A stretch of DNA of 64,000 nucleotides from assembly GCF_963675455.1 (NCBI RefSeq), contig NZ_OY776217.1, positions 1-64,000 on the forward strand. Direction: 5' to 3'. Of the stretch, positions 1 through 8,981 are shown one piece after another. The translations under genes were made by a program, and so were the position numbers. Within the stretch, counting starts at the first letter, position 1. Each line of letters begins with the position of its first letter. Source of the DNA: Emcibacter sp. Its GTDB lineage: Bacteria; Pseudomonadota; Alphaproteobacteria; Sphingomonadales; Emcibacteraceae. Below the pieces are notes generated by a model. The model made no database searches. It was not told the DNA's origin and worked only from the letters and a program-made list of their open reading frames with translations.

Positions 1-24
1 GTTGATAGTGTTTCTGGATAACAT
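1..24 (-). CDS. Start of a cobalamin-riboswitch-controlled gene (partial)
   Basis: Only the first eight codons (MLSRNTIN) lie in the window, read leftwards from an ATG at 22-24. An AGGAG ribosome-binding site at 33-37 sits 8 nt upstream and is locked in a hairpin below the B12 aptamer. Genes under such leaders usually encode a BtuB-type TonB receptor or cobalamin synthesis or transport proteins. The product cannot be told from eight residues. Confidence 0.6.
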
Positions 25-27
25 TCT

Positions 28-81
28 AAATACTCCTGATGTCCCGATGGGGACTTTTACAATTCTGCAGTGGGAGTATTT
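28..81 (-). promoter_or_regulatory. RBS-sequestering hairpin (riboswitch expression platform)
   Basis: AAATACTCC (28-36) and GGAGTATTT (73-81) are perfect 9-bp complements. They enclose a second small hairpin, GTCCC/GGGAC, at 41-54. On the minus strand the AGGAG Shine-Dalgarno of the downstream gene is inside the stem, so the gene should be translationally off when the stem forms. This is the expected output module of the B12 aptamer just upstream. The pairing is visible; the switching is inferred. Confidence 0.7.
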
Positions 82-171
82 GAAAGTTTGTCAGACACTC
101 CGCACACGCAACGGGTGTCGCCTGTACGGAACTCCGCTCTGATCCATTGGCCCGCTGGTCAGAAGGGCGAC

Positions 172-342
172 TGAACGGCAGGTTTCCTGGCTTTCGGGTC
201 TTTGCTGCTTCCCGACCTTCCCGGATAATTTCCAGTGGTCATCAGTTGGGGCACAGCTCGCCGATTACAGTTGCGGGTACAGCCATGGTCTTGGAAAAAA
301 TCCTCACCATGTTCCCTTTTACCCCCTTACGGGGCACCGTTC
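172..342 (-). promoter_or_regulatory. Cobalamin (B12) riboswitch aptamer
   Basis: The minus strand carries a perfect B12 box, AGCCAGGAAACCTGCC (177-192). It is preceded by the conserved CCACTGG block (about 232-239), the CTGTACCCGCAACTG segment near 265-285 and the 5' GGTGCCCCGTAAGGGG hairpin (about 323-338). These are the conserved blocks of the AdoCbl riboswitch in the usual order. The RNA points to the left, toward the gene starting at 24. High B12 would be expected to repress it. Confidence 0.93.
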
Positions 343-386
343 AGTGCTGGTTATACACAGAGTTTTCTTTTTGTGCAATGCAGGAT

Positions 387-408
387 AGAAAGCAATTTCA
401 TGCTTTCT
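387..408. terminator. Short hairpin between nitrilase gene and riboswitch
   Basis: AGAAAGCA and TGCTTTCT form an 8-bp perfect stem with a 6-nt loop directly after the nitrilase stop codon. There is no clear T-run on the minus side, so it may be a weak or factor-assisted 3' end. It could help insulate the riboswitch transcript that begins just downstream. Confidence 0.4.
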
Positions 409-411
409 GTT

Positions 412-1269
412 TTATGATTGTTTCTCGCGGTCAGGCACAGTCAACGGCCCGAGGTTATCCAGGAATTCAGCCCGGTTAGCCATGCCTTCATGGGGAAAGC
501 TGTGGGCTGCGTCGCGGAAACTCTTCAGCGGCTGCCCAAGCCCCATAAGCCCCCGTTCCCGGCAGCGGCGGACCCGTTCGAAATCCACCTCCAGAAGCAT
601 AATCTCTTCGCAGCCCTTGGCCCGGTGGATGACTTCCCCGTCGGGCCCGACCAGGATTGACTGGCCCAGAGCCTGCTCACCCACATTATTCACATCCACC
701 ATGTAGCATTGCTGCTGGGCGGCGGTTGCCCGCACCATGGCCGTTTCCACGTCCCGGTCCATGCTGTCGGTCAGGGTCGGGTGAAGGAGCACCTCAGCCC
801 CTTCTGTCACCATGGCGCGGGACAATTCCGGGAACCACATGTCATAACAGATATACAGCCCGAAACGTCCCTGACCGGGCACATCAAACACACAGATGTC
901 CTGACCTTCTGCCACGCCTTTTTCATAAGGGTAAAAAGGATACATCTTGCTGTACCTGGCGATAACCTCGCCCGCCGGATTAATCACCGGTGTCGTGTTG
1001 AACACTTCCCCGTCCCGGTCCTCGTAAATGGATCCCGGTATAAACCAGATATCCAGTTCCCTGGCCAGCGAACAAAGCCTTTGTTCCACATCCGCGAGAC
1101 GGGGTTTCGCCGCCTTTGCCCCCGGTCCGCACAGGGCAAGTTCGCTCAGCACAACCATCTGGACGAAAGGATAACGCGCAAGGGTGCCCCGCACCTTTTT
1201 TGTCACCAGATCCAGATTATCGCTGGACGGCAGGTTCAGTTGAAGTGCTGCAATGGTAAATAATGACAT
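412..1269 (-). CDS. Nitrilase-superfamily carbon-nitrogen hydrolase
   Basis: This 285-residue cytoplasmic protein belongs to the CN-hydrolase (omega-amidase/N-carbamoylase-like) fold. The Glu-Lys-Cys triad is visible: E43 in LSELALCG, K108 in RYSKMYPF and C141 in LYICYDMWFPE. The family hydrolyses amide or nitrile C-N bonds; the substrate cannot be read from sequence. It is the last gene of a coupled operon: its ATG overlaps the upstream MFS stop by one base (TAATG). Transport by the neighbouring MFS followed by intracellular amide hydrolysis is a reasonable inference. Confidence 0.88.
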   Translation of the reverse strand: MSLFTIAALQLNLPSSDNLDLVTKKVRGTLARYPFVQMVVLSELALCGPGAKAAKPRLADVEQRLCSLARELDIWFIPGSIYEDRDGEVFNTTPVINPAGEVIARYSKMYPFYPYEKGVAEGQDICVFDVPGQGRFGLYICYDMWFPELSRAMVTEGAEVLLHPTLTDSMDRDVETAMVRATAAQQQCYMVDVNNVGEQALGQSILVGPDGEVIHRAKGCEEIMLLEVDFERVRRCRERGLMGLGQPLKSFRDAAHSFPHEGMANRAEFLDNLGPLTVPDREKQS

Positions 1270-2480
1270 TATCCCTTTTCCTCTGTTGCAAGTTTATCCA
1301 GCCGATCCATTTTTATAGACGGAATTAGGGCAGACAAAGCGCATACGATCAGGCCAACGGCCGCTAGATTAATAATAAGTGTGAAATTCCCTTCTCCCAC
1401 GACGCTGGCGGCAATGAAAGGGCCGCTGGCGAGCCCCATCTTGGAAACAAATCCGCCCAGGGCAGCCATCTGGCCATGCCCGTCGAAGGTGGCGCACAAG
1501 CCAAGAAGATAGGAAATGCAAAACGCCCAGGTAATGCCGGTCACGGTATTGGCGACGAAATAGATCCAGCCGATTTCCGACCAATGCAGGGCAAAGGTGA
1601 AGGCCATCGCGGTCAATACGCCAAGCAGTATAGGCAGGGTGCGGCCAAATTTTATCCCGATCACATAGACCAGGAGTGCGCCGGACACGGAAATGATATT
1701 GGCGACGGAGAGAATATTGGACAGAGAGCTGACCTCAAAACCGCTGTCTTTGCCCAGTTCAAAGGCATAATCGGCGACCCCCATATTGGTGGCCTGGAAC
1801 AAGAATACCGCAGCCAGTGCCAGGATCAGGGGAAGAAATCTGCGTCGGCTGGCTTTTGCCTTTCCCGGTGTGATTGACGGCTTTTCCCGTGGTGGATAGT
1901 CGGGAATAAAAGGCACCATGACCAGGGTGATCAGGCTGAAGCAGATCAGGGCGCCAAATGCCGCGCCCGGCCCGTAGGTGCCAACCAGTTTGGGAACCAG
2001 AAATATACCAAGACTGCCGAAACTGTACTGTACGGCCAGCAGCATTCCATACCCGCTGTCAGGGTTCTCCGTGCGGGCAATCACACCCAGCCCGAGGCCG
2101 ACCAGGAACCCGCCGATCATGCCATGCAGAAAACGGACACCGACCAGGACCTCCGAACTGGTAATCTGGAAAGAAAGCAGGTCTATGGCGATCATGCCGG
2201 GAAGTACAAAATAGGCCACTTTCCGCCAGGAAAGATACCGTGTGCCAAGCGTAGCGATGAGGGCGCCAAATGCCGCACCGTATTTGTTGGCGCTGACGAT
2301 ATAACCTGCAGCCTCCCGGGAGATACCAAGCCCGTCCACAAAGGCGGTCAGGAACGCCCCGCCAAGGTTGACATAAAACAAGCCGGCGGTGGTCATAAAG
2401 GCCAGAAGGACAGCCGCCGCAAGACCCTCAGGGGAGACGTGCCTGCTATTTTCCTGCGGCACAATAATTTCGCTTACCAT
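1269..2480 (-). CDS. MFS transporter
   Basis: This 403-residue, highly hydrophobic protein has many predicted membrane helices and a basic central loop (about residues 200-225), as in 12-helix major facilitators. I chose the ATG at 2480 because GAGGGAAG precedes it and it overlaps the upstream hydrolase stop as TAATG; a TTG 18 bases upstream is the alternative. It sits between a secreted serine hydrolase and a cytoplasmic nitrilase. That suggests it imports a product released in the periplasm. Substrate unknown. Confidence 0.85.
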   Translation of the reverse strand: MVSEIIVPQENSRHVSPEGLAAAVLLAFMTTAGLFYVNLGGAFLTAFVDGLGISREAAGYIVSANKYGAAFGALIATLGTRYLSWRKVAYFVLPGMIAIDLLSFQITSSEVLVGVRFLHGMIGGFLVGLGLGVIARTENPDSGYGMLLAVQYSFGSLGIFLVPKLVGTYGPGAAFGALICFSLITLVMVPFIPDYPPREKPSITPGKAKASRRRFLPLILALAAVFLFQATNMGVADYAFELGKDSGFEVSSLSNILSVANIISVSGALLVYVIGIKFGRTLPILLGVLTAMAFTFALHWSEIGWIYFVANTVTGITWAFCISYLLGLCATFDGHGQMAALGGFVSKMGLASGPFIAASVVGEGNFTLIINLAAVGLIVCALSALIPSIKMDRLDKLATEEKG

Positions 2481-4075
2481 TATTTTCTTCCCTCGCAAAC
2501 CGGTCGGATTTTGTGAATTTCAGCAATGGCCTCGCCATAACGGAAAATGCCGCTGTCACTGAAATAATAATAAACGTCGCCGGTCGGCAGCATGACAACG
2601 GAAATGCCGCCGAAACCGGACATCACCGGAAGCCAGGTGTCTTTTTTGCAGCCCAGATAATCTCCGGCGTTCCAGGCCCAGAAACCGTTCTTGTACCGCA
2701 AGGTCTTGCCGCCGGCCTTTTTACCATGATTGTCCGGATCGCGCTGCAGGGCCGCCGACAGCATATGCCTGTCCAGCTTGTCCGTAAGCCGCGAATCTTC
2801 AGATGCCAGGGCATGGGCAATAGCAGCGATATCCTTGCGGAAAAACACCAGTCCCCAGCCGCTGTAGGGCTGCTTCGCCGCATCCTGTGTCCGGCGGGTA
2901 TCCTCGATCAGTCCTGTCAGACCAAGATCCCGCCACAGGGGCACAATCAGGTCGTCATAGAAATCCGCTTCCGCCTGGCCGCTTTTTTCCCGCCAGAAGG
3001 CCTGCAGGGCCATACCCAATATCCATGTATCCGACGTGCGGTAGACCCAGGTTTCCCCCGGCTCATCTTTCTTTCCGAAAGCCGTGCAGGCATAGTCCGT
3101 CTTGCCGTCGGCGTCTTTATTCTGCGAGAAGGGCCAGAAATATTCGTTTTCATCCTGATGCGGTTTTTTGCTTTTGTAATGGCCGCTGGTCATATCCAGG
3201 AGGTGGCCAAAGGTCACTCCGTCCCAGCCCGCGTCCCGGCAGGAACGCACATAGTCGCTGACCAGCGTCTCTTTTGCGCCGGGATAGAGTTTCTCCAGCC
3301 GCATCAGGCCGAGCCCGGCCACCAGCGATTTGGCCAGCGAATAGGACGGCAGCGGCAGGCGGTTGCAGGCGCCGTCGGACTGGCAGCGTCCGCCATAATG
3401 AATGCCGTCGATCACGGCGCCGTAAGTGGTCATGTCCGCTGGGGGAATATGATCCGCCTGGGCAAGCCGGGGGAAATTAAATCCCGGATAATCAGAATAG
3501 AGATAGAAATCCGGTTTTCCGGACAACAGATCAGTTTTGTCCTCGACCTGGTCGTTCATGTCCGCCGGAACAATCTGCAATGTAATTTCGCCGTCCATGG
3601 TGAAATGCAGGTAGCTGCAGGTCTCGGCGGTGATTTCGAACCGGGCCTTGACGGCTTTGCCTTCAGTCCGTTCCTGTCGCGACAGGGCGGGAAATTTAAT
3701 GGTGCCGTAATGCAGGCAGTTGGCCTCTTTCTCCATCAGGGCAAAGGGCAAGACTTCTTCAACAAGATAACCGTCCTTGCCCGATGCGGGGATCGTTTCC
3801 CAAGGCAAAAGGATCAGATCCCAGCGGGGATGATCCGTGATCAGGATGCGTTCCCGGTCCGGGTTTGCCAGAAAGGCGTCCTGCGGGCTGAAGGTCATTT
3901 CAAAAGACGGCATCTCATCAAGATAGTGACCCGGCTTTTCGGTCCTGCCACCCTCGTCTTTTGTAACCGCAAACTTCTGCGCCACTGCCCCTTCAGAACT
4001 CACACGCACACGGTCGCCCGCCTGAGCCAAGGACGGGGCAAGGAAAAAGATCAACGCCGCCAGAAACCGTTTCAT
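2480..4075 (-). CDS. Secreted beta-lactamase-family serine hydrolase
   Basis: The 531-residue protein starts with a clear signal peptide (MKRFLAALIFFLAPSLAQAG), so it is periplasmic. After a roughly 190-residue N-terminal region of unclear function comes a class-C beta-lactamase/esterase-like domain. Its SxxK nucleophile is SLAK (S246, K249), and a YRTSD segment may supply the Tyr. Such proteins cleave esters or amides and are rarely true beta-lactamases. The start overlaps the sulfotransferase stop by ATGA, so the genes are translationally coupled. It may process the ligand imported by the upstream TonB receptor. Confidence 0.82.
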   Translation of the reverse strand: MKRFLAALIFFLAPSLAQAGDRVRVSSEGAVAQKFAVTKDEGGRTEKPGHYLDEMPSFEMTFSPQDAFLANPDRERILITDHPRWDLILLPWETIPASGKDGYLVEEVLPFALMEKEANCLHYGTIKFPALSRQERTEGKAVKARFEITAETCSYLHFTMDGEITLQIVPADMNDQVEDKTDLLSGKPDFYLYSDYPGFNFPRLAQADHIPPADMTTYGAVIDGIHYGGRCQSDGACNRLPLPSYSLAKSLVAGLGLMRLEKLYPGAKETLVSDYVRSCRDAGWDGVTFGHLLDMTSGHYKSKKPHQDENEYFWPFSQNKDADGKTDYACTAFGKKDEPGETWVYRTSDTWILGMALQAFWREKSGQAEADFYDDLIVPLWRDLGLTGLIEDTRRTQDAAKQPYSGWGLVFFRKDIAAIAHALASEDSRLTDKLDRHMLSAALQRDPDNHGKKAGGKTLRYKNGFWAWNAGDYLGCKKDTWLPVMSGFGGISVVMLPTGDVYYYFSDSGIFRYGEAIAEIHKIRPVCEGRK

Positions 4076-5637
4076 GCCGCTTCTCCCATTACAATACCCC
4101 GACCCTCGAGCGCTTTTTTCAGCGGCTGCAATTCCTTTTCATAATGGCGCCATTTCTCGACCGAGCTTTTGTAAATGGGCTGGCGCGCCTGGGCGGCGCT
4201 GGCGGTGGCACTGGCGGAAGTGTTTTTATAAAAATCGAGGCAGGCGTCTTCCCACTCCAGACCGCAATGGCTAATCATCTTGCGGCTCACTGTTTCCTGA
4301 TCGCTCACCAGATCCTCATAATTCACATCCATGACCCGGTCCGGCAGACAGGTGTGCCAGTGGTCCATCAGGCGGTGATATCCGGCATAATAGGCGGCCA
4401 GATACTCAAGCCGGTAACTATAGGGATAACCCATGCGGAACAGGGTCTTGTAGATGGCGAAACAGCTGTCCATGGGATTGCGTTTCAGATGAATAATCTT
4501 CGCATTCGGCAAGGCCCGGGCAATCAGACCGATATAGAGAAAATTGGCCGGGGTCTTGTCGATGAGAAGAGCCCCTTCCATCCCGCTCCGCGCCCGGCTG
4601 CTGTCCAGATAGGACCGGCCAAGCTCGTCACAATCCAGGTCCAGGGAACGTTTGACCAGATCCATCTTGTTGCCGCCGCTTTTCGCCAGCCGCATCAGCG
4701 CCAGAGCAAAATCATTGATTTCCCCGAGGCTTTCGACTTTTGAATGGGAACTCAAAATCCGGTCAACAAGGGTGGTGCCGGTCCGCGGCAGGCCAAGGAT
4801 GAAAATGGGGCCGGGCTCATCCGACGCGGCCGGGGCCTGTGAACAAAAACCTGTATCCATATTTTCGGCGATTGCGGCCATGGCCGCAAGATCGCCTTTG
4901 ACATTATAGTTGGTCATTTTTGCCCGCAGGTCGGCCCCGGCCTTCAGATGGGCGAAAGCCCGTGTATAGTCCCCAAGGTCCTCAAGTTCTTTAGCCAGTG
5001 CAAACTGCAACTGCACTGCTCCGTTGGCATCACGCACCTCTGTCGCCAGAAGCTTCTGCATCTCCGCAATATGATTTTTTTCAGCCGTCTGTTTCCTGAG
5101 CGTGGCCCGGTTATAATAGACATCATAGTCGTGGGGATTGGCGGCCAGCACCTGATTAAAAAGTTGTTCCGCTTTATCAAGATCCCCCAGGGCGATGGCT
5201 GAGGTCGCCGCATTATAGGCTAACCGGGGATCGCGTTTGTTTGCCGCAAGGGCCGCAGCATAAACCTTGTCAGCCTCCGCAAAGGCACCGATCACCGTAT
5301 AAAATTCGCCAATCTGGGACAATATTTGCGGGGAGTTCCCGGCCGTATTTTTCATTTTGTCGAGTGCCTTGAGCGCGTCGGCTATTCTGCCGCAATGGAT
5401 CAGCGCATCGATTTCCTGGAACTTCCCGCCAAGCATGGAGGGCGCCAGTCCACGAACCCTGTGGGCACAATCAAGCATGCCTTCAAAATCAGCCGTCATT
5501 TGCAAAAGACGTCCGAGAACAAACCAGCCGTCGGCCAGCTCCGGCTCTGCTTTCACCAGCGCCCGGGCGGCAGAAAGAGCTTCTGCCGCTTTACGCTGCT
5601 TCAGCAAATTCTCGATATGCTGTATTTCTGCGTGCAT
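4072..5637 (-). CDS. TPR-domain sulfotransferase-family protein
   Basis: Residues 1-240 are a run of TPR-like helical repeats. Residues 275-515 are a sulfotransferase domain with the PAPS 5'-phosphosulfate loop LPRTGTT (283-289) and a downstream HLKRNPMDSCF segment resembling the 3'-phosphate loop. There is no signal peptide. The gene lies 100 bp downstream of a TonB-dependent receptor and leads the hydrolase-MFS-nitrilase operon. TPR-sulfotransferases next to TonB receptors recur in Proteobacteria, but their substrate is not known to me; real sulfate transfer here is unproven. Confidence 0.85.
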   Translation of the reverse strand: MHAEIQHIENLLKQRKAAEALSAARALVKAEPELADGWFVLGRLLQMTADFEGMLDCAHRVRGLAPSMLGGKFQEIDALIHCGRIADALKALDKMKNTAGNSPQILSQIGEFYTVIGAFAEADKVYAAALAANKRDPRLAYNAATSAIALGDLDKAEQLFNQVLAANPHDYDVYYNRATLRKQTAEKNHIAEMQKLLATEVRDANGAVQLQFALAKELEDLGDYTRAFAHLKAGADLRAKMTNYNVKGDLAAMAAIAENMDTGFCSQAPAASDEPGPIFILGLPRTGTTLVDRILSSHSKVESLGEINDFALALMRLAKSGGNKMDLVKRSLDLDCDELGRSYLDSSRARSGMEGALLIDKTPANFLYIGLIARALPNAKIIHLKRNPMDSCFAIYKTLFRMGYPYSYRLEYLAAYYAGYHRLMDHWHTCLPDRVMDVNYEDLVSDQETVSRKMISHCGLEWEDACLDFYKNTSASATASAAQARQPIYKSSVEKWRHYEKELQPLKKALEGRGIVMGEAA

Positions 5638-5738
5638 GTCTCAATAACTCTCTGTTCACCGTCACGGCTGTAACGATGCGCCAGGTTTGCAGGGGAAAGC
5701 AAGCCTCTGCTGCTTTCCCCCTTATGGTTATGAATGTC

Positions 5739-8171
5739 CTAGAAGCGGTAATTCGCCGAGATACCAAAGGTCCTGGGCAGGGAAATCTGCTCCTTGGCGC
5801 CGTTGCCGTAATAACCTTGTGACGGCAGGGTTCCCATGTAATCCTCTGTGAAACTTGCGGTTACGCCCGCATTATCGAAGATATTCTTGGCCCACAGGGT
5901 GACATCGAACTCCTCCAGAACCAAGGTTGCCGAGGCATTCCATATGGTGAAGGCCGGCATATCCTGCGTCAGGCTGCTGGTTTCGCTAATGGTGTTTCGG
6001 GTTTTGGACTGATAAAAACCGTCCCCGCGCACAATCAGCTGCATATCGTTGCCAAGATCAAAGGTATAATCGGCCGCCACATTCAGGGAATGTTTCGGCG
6101 CCCCCGGCAGGGTTGTGCCGTCGAGAGCGACAGTACGACTGGTCTGATCAAGAAAATCACGGCTCAGCTTGGCATCCGCATAGGCATACCCAATTGAGTA
6201 ATGGAATTCCGGCGTCAACCAGCCGTCAATCTCCAGTTCCACCCCTTTGGTGGACGCCTTGTTTTTATGTGATCCATCCAGAGGCTCTGAACCACCCATA
6301 TAGAATGCCCAGATGGGAGTTGCGGTATTCAACTGCGGATTACGCCAGTCCACATAAAACAGACTGATATTATAACGGAAATCATCTGTCGATCCCTTGA
6401 AACCGATTTCAAAGTTATCAACAAAATCCGGCTGATAAGTTCTGTAGGCCGGATCTTCTGCATACTGCCCATCCTCAGGTACACCGTTTACTCCACCACG
6501 GCGGTACCCCTGAGAAAAAGTCGCATAGACAATCTGGTCGTCACTCAGATGATAAGTTGCATTGGCTTTGTAAAGCGCCTTGCTTTCAGTCCCTTCATTT
6601 GTAGCAATCTGATCATCAAAAAGGCCGGTCCAGAAAGGCAATGACATAAATACCCGGGAAGTACTTTCATTTTCAAAGACACGGATACCGCCCGTAATGT
6701 CAAACTGATCACTGAAGGAATAGGTCAGCTCACCATAAACAGCTTTCTGTTTGAAATTGTCGTCCAGACGATAACCAAAGTCCTGATCGCCACTGACCCA
6801 CGGCACATCAAATCCGAAAAGGGCATCCACATAAGCCTTTGCGCCGCGCAGATAGCTGTTCTGGGTGGCTAGCCGGTCCTGGTCCTGATAATAGAGGCCA
6901 ACCACATACTGCAGCGGTCCCTCGCCCTGGCTCACCAGCCGCAGTTCCTGGATAAAGGCCTTGTCTTCATAGGCCCGTTCCGCCGACGCCATGGGCCGCG
7001 GATAGTTGTAATACCAGCTGAGCCAGCCGTTCTGGGCATAGAAGCCAGTGTTTTCACTGGTGCTGCTGCCGTGATGATCATAATAGCTGGTGGAGGACGT
7101 CAGGGTCGCAAAACCGAAGTCCATTTCCACTTCCAGCGCAGCCACTTCCACATCGGCCTCAGCCGGTTCCAGCTGCACTGATCCGATTTCATCTGCTTCG
7201 TAGGGATTACCCCATCCGTCAAGACCGGGTGTGCGACCCCGTCGACCGCCGTAATCACTGGTCTGACGAGTGTAGCTTGCGGTGATATCCAGGCTGTCAC
7301 TGGCCGCCAGGTAAAGGCTGGCCCGACCGAACCAGGCGTCATAGGTGTCGGCATCTTCGACAGTTTCATAGGATGCGGTATCCGCAAGAATGCCGTCCGG
7401 CGCCACCGGGATACCGTTATCATCCAGTTCATAAACATTCCTGTAGTCCGTCAGGCCCGGATAATCGAGCCGGGAACCAGCGAACCGGAAAGCCATCTTG
7501 TCGCCAAGCGGCACATTCAGCACCATGTCAGCGGTATATCCCGCACTGCCGGAATATTTGACTTTGCTGAGCGACGCCCCAACCTTGCCGCTGAATTCGT
7601 CGAGCTCTGGTTTGTTGGTGATGAAGCGTACAGTTCCAGCCAACGCGCCGGAGCCATAAAGGGTGCCCTGCGGACCGCGCAGGACTTCCACCCGCTCGAT
7701 GTCTTTAAGTAAAAGACTGGCGAACATGGGCGTGTCATTGACATAGGCGGACACCGTGGCGCTGGCGGATACTGCATAATCCCCCAGTGCGGAACCATCC
7801 ACATTAAGACCGCGAATACGGATGCTGTTGACCACCCCGGCGTTGCGCGGGCCGCGATCAATGATGGAAACGCCGGTGGCGCTGCGCAGAAGTTCTGCTG
7901 TGTCGAGAATATTGGCCTGCTCGATAGTGGCACCGGAAATGGCGGAAATATTATAGGGAATATCCTCGATCCGCTCGGAACGGCGGCTCGCTGTCACCAT
8001 GATTTCCTCAAGAATCATGGTATTATCGCCCTCATCCACCTCCTGTGCGAATGCTGCATTTGTCATGGGAAATAGCGCGACAAGCGCCGTCCCCGCCATC
8101 AATGTTGAATGAATTCTTCTGCCTGACTGCGATCTGTTTGTATTTTTATCGCCGGTATTATTTCTACGCAT
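5739..8171 (-). CDS. TonB-dependent outer membrane receptor
   Basis: This 810-residue protein has a long signal region ending in ALVALFPMTNAAFA, a TonB-box-like EEIMVTASRR (about 55-64) and a plug domain with VEVLRGPQGTLYGSGALAG. A 22-strand-type barrel ends in the aromatic terminus ANYRF. It imports a scarce or bulky ligand using the proton-motive force via TonB. Its upstream region holds two TATAGTC palindromes shared with the adjacent divergently placed tetR promoter, so TetR control is likely. Together with the next four genes it forms a probable uptake and hydrolysis unit. The plug sequence resembles the non-siderophore receptors common in organic-compound users. Confidence 0.92.
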   Translation of the reverse strand: MRRNNTGDKNTNRSQSGRRIHSTLMAGTALVALFPMTNAAFAQEVDEGDNTMILEEIMVTASRRSERIEDIPYNISAISGATIEQANILDTAELLRSATGVSIIDRGPRNAGVVNSIRIRGLNVDGSALGDYAVSASATVSAYVNDTPMFASLLLKDIERVEVLRGPQGTLYGSGALAGTVRFITNKPELDEFSGKVGASLSKVKYSGSAGYTADMVLNVPLGDKMAFRFAGSRLDYPGLTDYRNVYELDDNGIPVAPDGILADTASYETVEDADTYDAWFGRASLYLAASDSLDITASYTRQTSDYGGRRGRTPGLDGWGNPYEADEIGSVQLEPAEADVEVAALEVEMDFGFATLTSSTSYYDHHGSSTSENTGFYAQNGWLSWYYNYPRPMASAERAYEDKAFIQELRLVSQGEGPLQYVVGLYYQDQDRLATQNSYLRGAKAYVDALFGFDVPWVSGDQDFGYRLDDNFKQKAVYGELTYSFSDQFDITGGIRVFENESTSRVFMSLPFWTGLFDDQIATNEGTESKALYKANATYHLSDDQIVYATFSQGYRRGGVNGVPEDGQYAEDPAYRTYQPDFVDNFEIGFKGSTDDFRYNISLFYVDWRNPQLNTATPIWAFYMGGSEPLDGSHKNKASTKGVELEIDGWLTPEFHYSIGYAYADAKLSRDFLDQTSRTVALDGTTLPGAPKHSLNVAADYTFDLGNDMQLIVRGDGFYQSKTRNTISETSSLTQDMPAFTIWNASATLVLEEFDVTLWAKNIFDNAGVTASFTEDYMGTLPSQGYYGNGAKEQISLPRTFGISANYRF

Positions 8172-8221
8172 GTGGTTCCTCCGCTTTTTACTGCTGAATA
8201 AAATATAGTAAGCAGTTTTTT

Positions 8222-8252
8222 TATAGTCAACTATTTTTTATAGTCGACTATA
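8222..8252. promoter_or_regulatory. Tandem TetR-type operators upstream of the TonB receptor
   Basis: TATAGTCGACTATA (8239-8252) is a perfect 14-bp palindrome. TATAGTCAACTAT (8222-8234) is an imperfect copy 17 bp away. A third copy lies in front of tetR at 8910-8923. The AT-rich stretch between the receptor start and the tetR stop also has to hold the receptor promoter, so repression by occlusion is likely. Confidence 0.7.
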
Positions 8253-8265
8253 AAAATAGCGAAAA

Positions 8266-8886
8266 TCATACCTTCCAGTGTTGCACAAGAGTGGCAACAT
8301 CCTTTTTCACACCGGCTTCCAGCTCATCCAGAGTCATTGATTTCAGATACACATACCCCAGGAAATGGTTCCTTTCGAGGCGGGTCAGCAGATAAGCCAG
8401 CGCCTCTACATCCAGGTCGTTCCTGAACAGTCCTTTCGCCTGATAGGCTTTCATGACAGCCTCCAGGGCGCGGGCCAGATCATCGGCAATCAGGTGTATG
8501 TATCGCGGTCCCACCGTTTCATCGCTTGTCGTCGCCACATAAGCGACCACATGCCCCCAGAGCCCTCGAGACAGAGCCTGCAGGGTGTCTTCCATATTGG
8601 CGCAGATGACTTCGGCAATGAGGTCTTCGGGCGTCCTGTCGGCGGTTTTACCGACATGACGGTCAATGCTCTGGGCGGTGCCAACCTCACCCTGGGCAAC
8701 CAGGGCCAGCAGAACCTCCCCCTTGGTACCGTAATAGTTATAAACCGTGGCCGGCGACACCATGGCCCGCTGGGCAATCTCTTCAATACGGGTCGGATCG
8801 AACCCCTTTTCCTCGAAAAGCTCCCGCGCCGCCTGCTCGATCTGAGCCCGGCGCTGTTCCTTTTGCTTCAGCCGCAATCCTGACAT
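8266..8886 (-). CDS. TetR-family transcriptional regulator
   Basis: The 206-residue protein has the classic N-terminal HTH: FEEKGFDPTRIEEIAQRA, then SPATVYNYYGTKGEVL (about residues 24-65). The C-terminal half is a ligand-binding helical domain. It lies immediately upstream of the TonB receptor on the same strand. Near-identical TATAGTNGACTATA sites occur in front of both genes, so it probably represses itself and the receptor. The inducer is probably the imported compound or its product. Confidence 0.92.
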   Translation of the reverse strand: MSGLRLKQKEQRRAQIEQAARELFEEKGFDPTRIEEIAQRAMVSPATVYNYYGTKGEVLLALVAQGEVGTAQSIDRHVGKTADRTPEDLIAEVICANMEDTLQALSRGLWGHVVAYVATTSDETVGPRYIHLIADDLARALEAVMKAYQAKGLFRNDLDVEALAYLLTRLERNHFLGYVYLKSMTLDELEAGVKKDVATLVQHWKV

Positions 8887-8909
8887 TCTGCATTCTCCTT
8901 TTCAAAAAA

Positions 8910-8923
8910 TATAGTTGACTAGA
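8910..8923. promoter_or_regulatory. TetR autoregulatory operator
   Basis: TATAGTTGACTAGA differs by two bases from the perfect palindrome TATAGTCGACTATA at 8239-8252 and lies 24 bp upstream of the tetR start. Position and similarity point to autorepression. Confidence 0.65.
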
Positions 8924-8981
8924 TTATTTTGGTCAAATTCATTTTTAGAAGTTTGCAGTCGGAATACTCAGACGGTTTCGC

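Noticed and set aside
2513..4144. Long plus-strand ORF opposite the serine hydrolase (and similar at 24584-26164 and 35429-36709)
   Set aside because: Shadows of real minus-strand genes with motifs and coupled starts; no ribosome sites or families.
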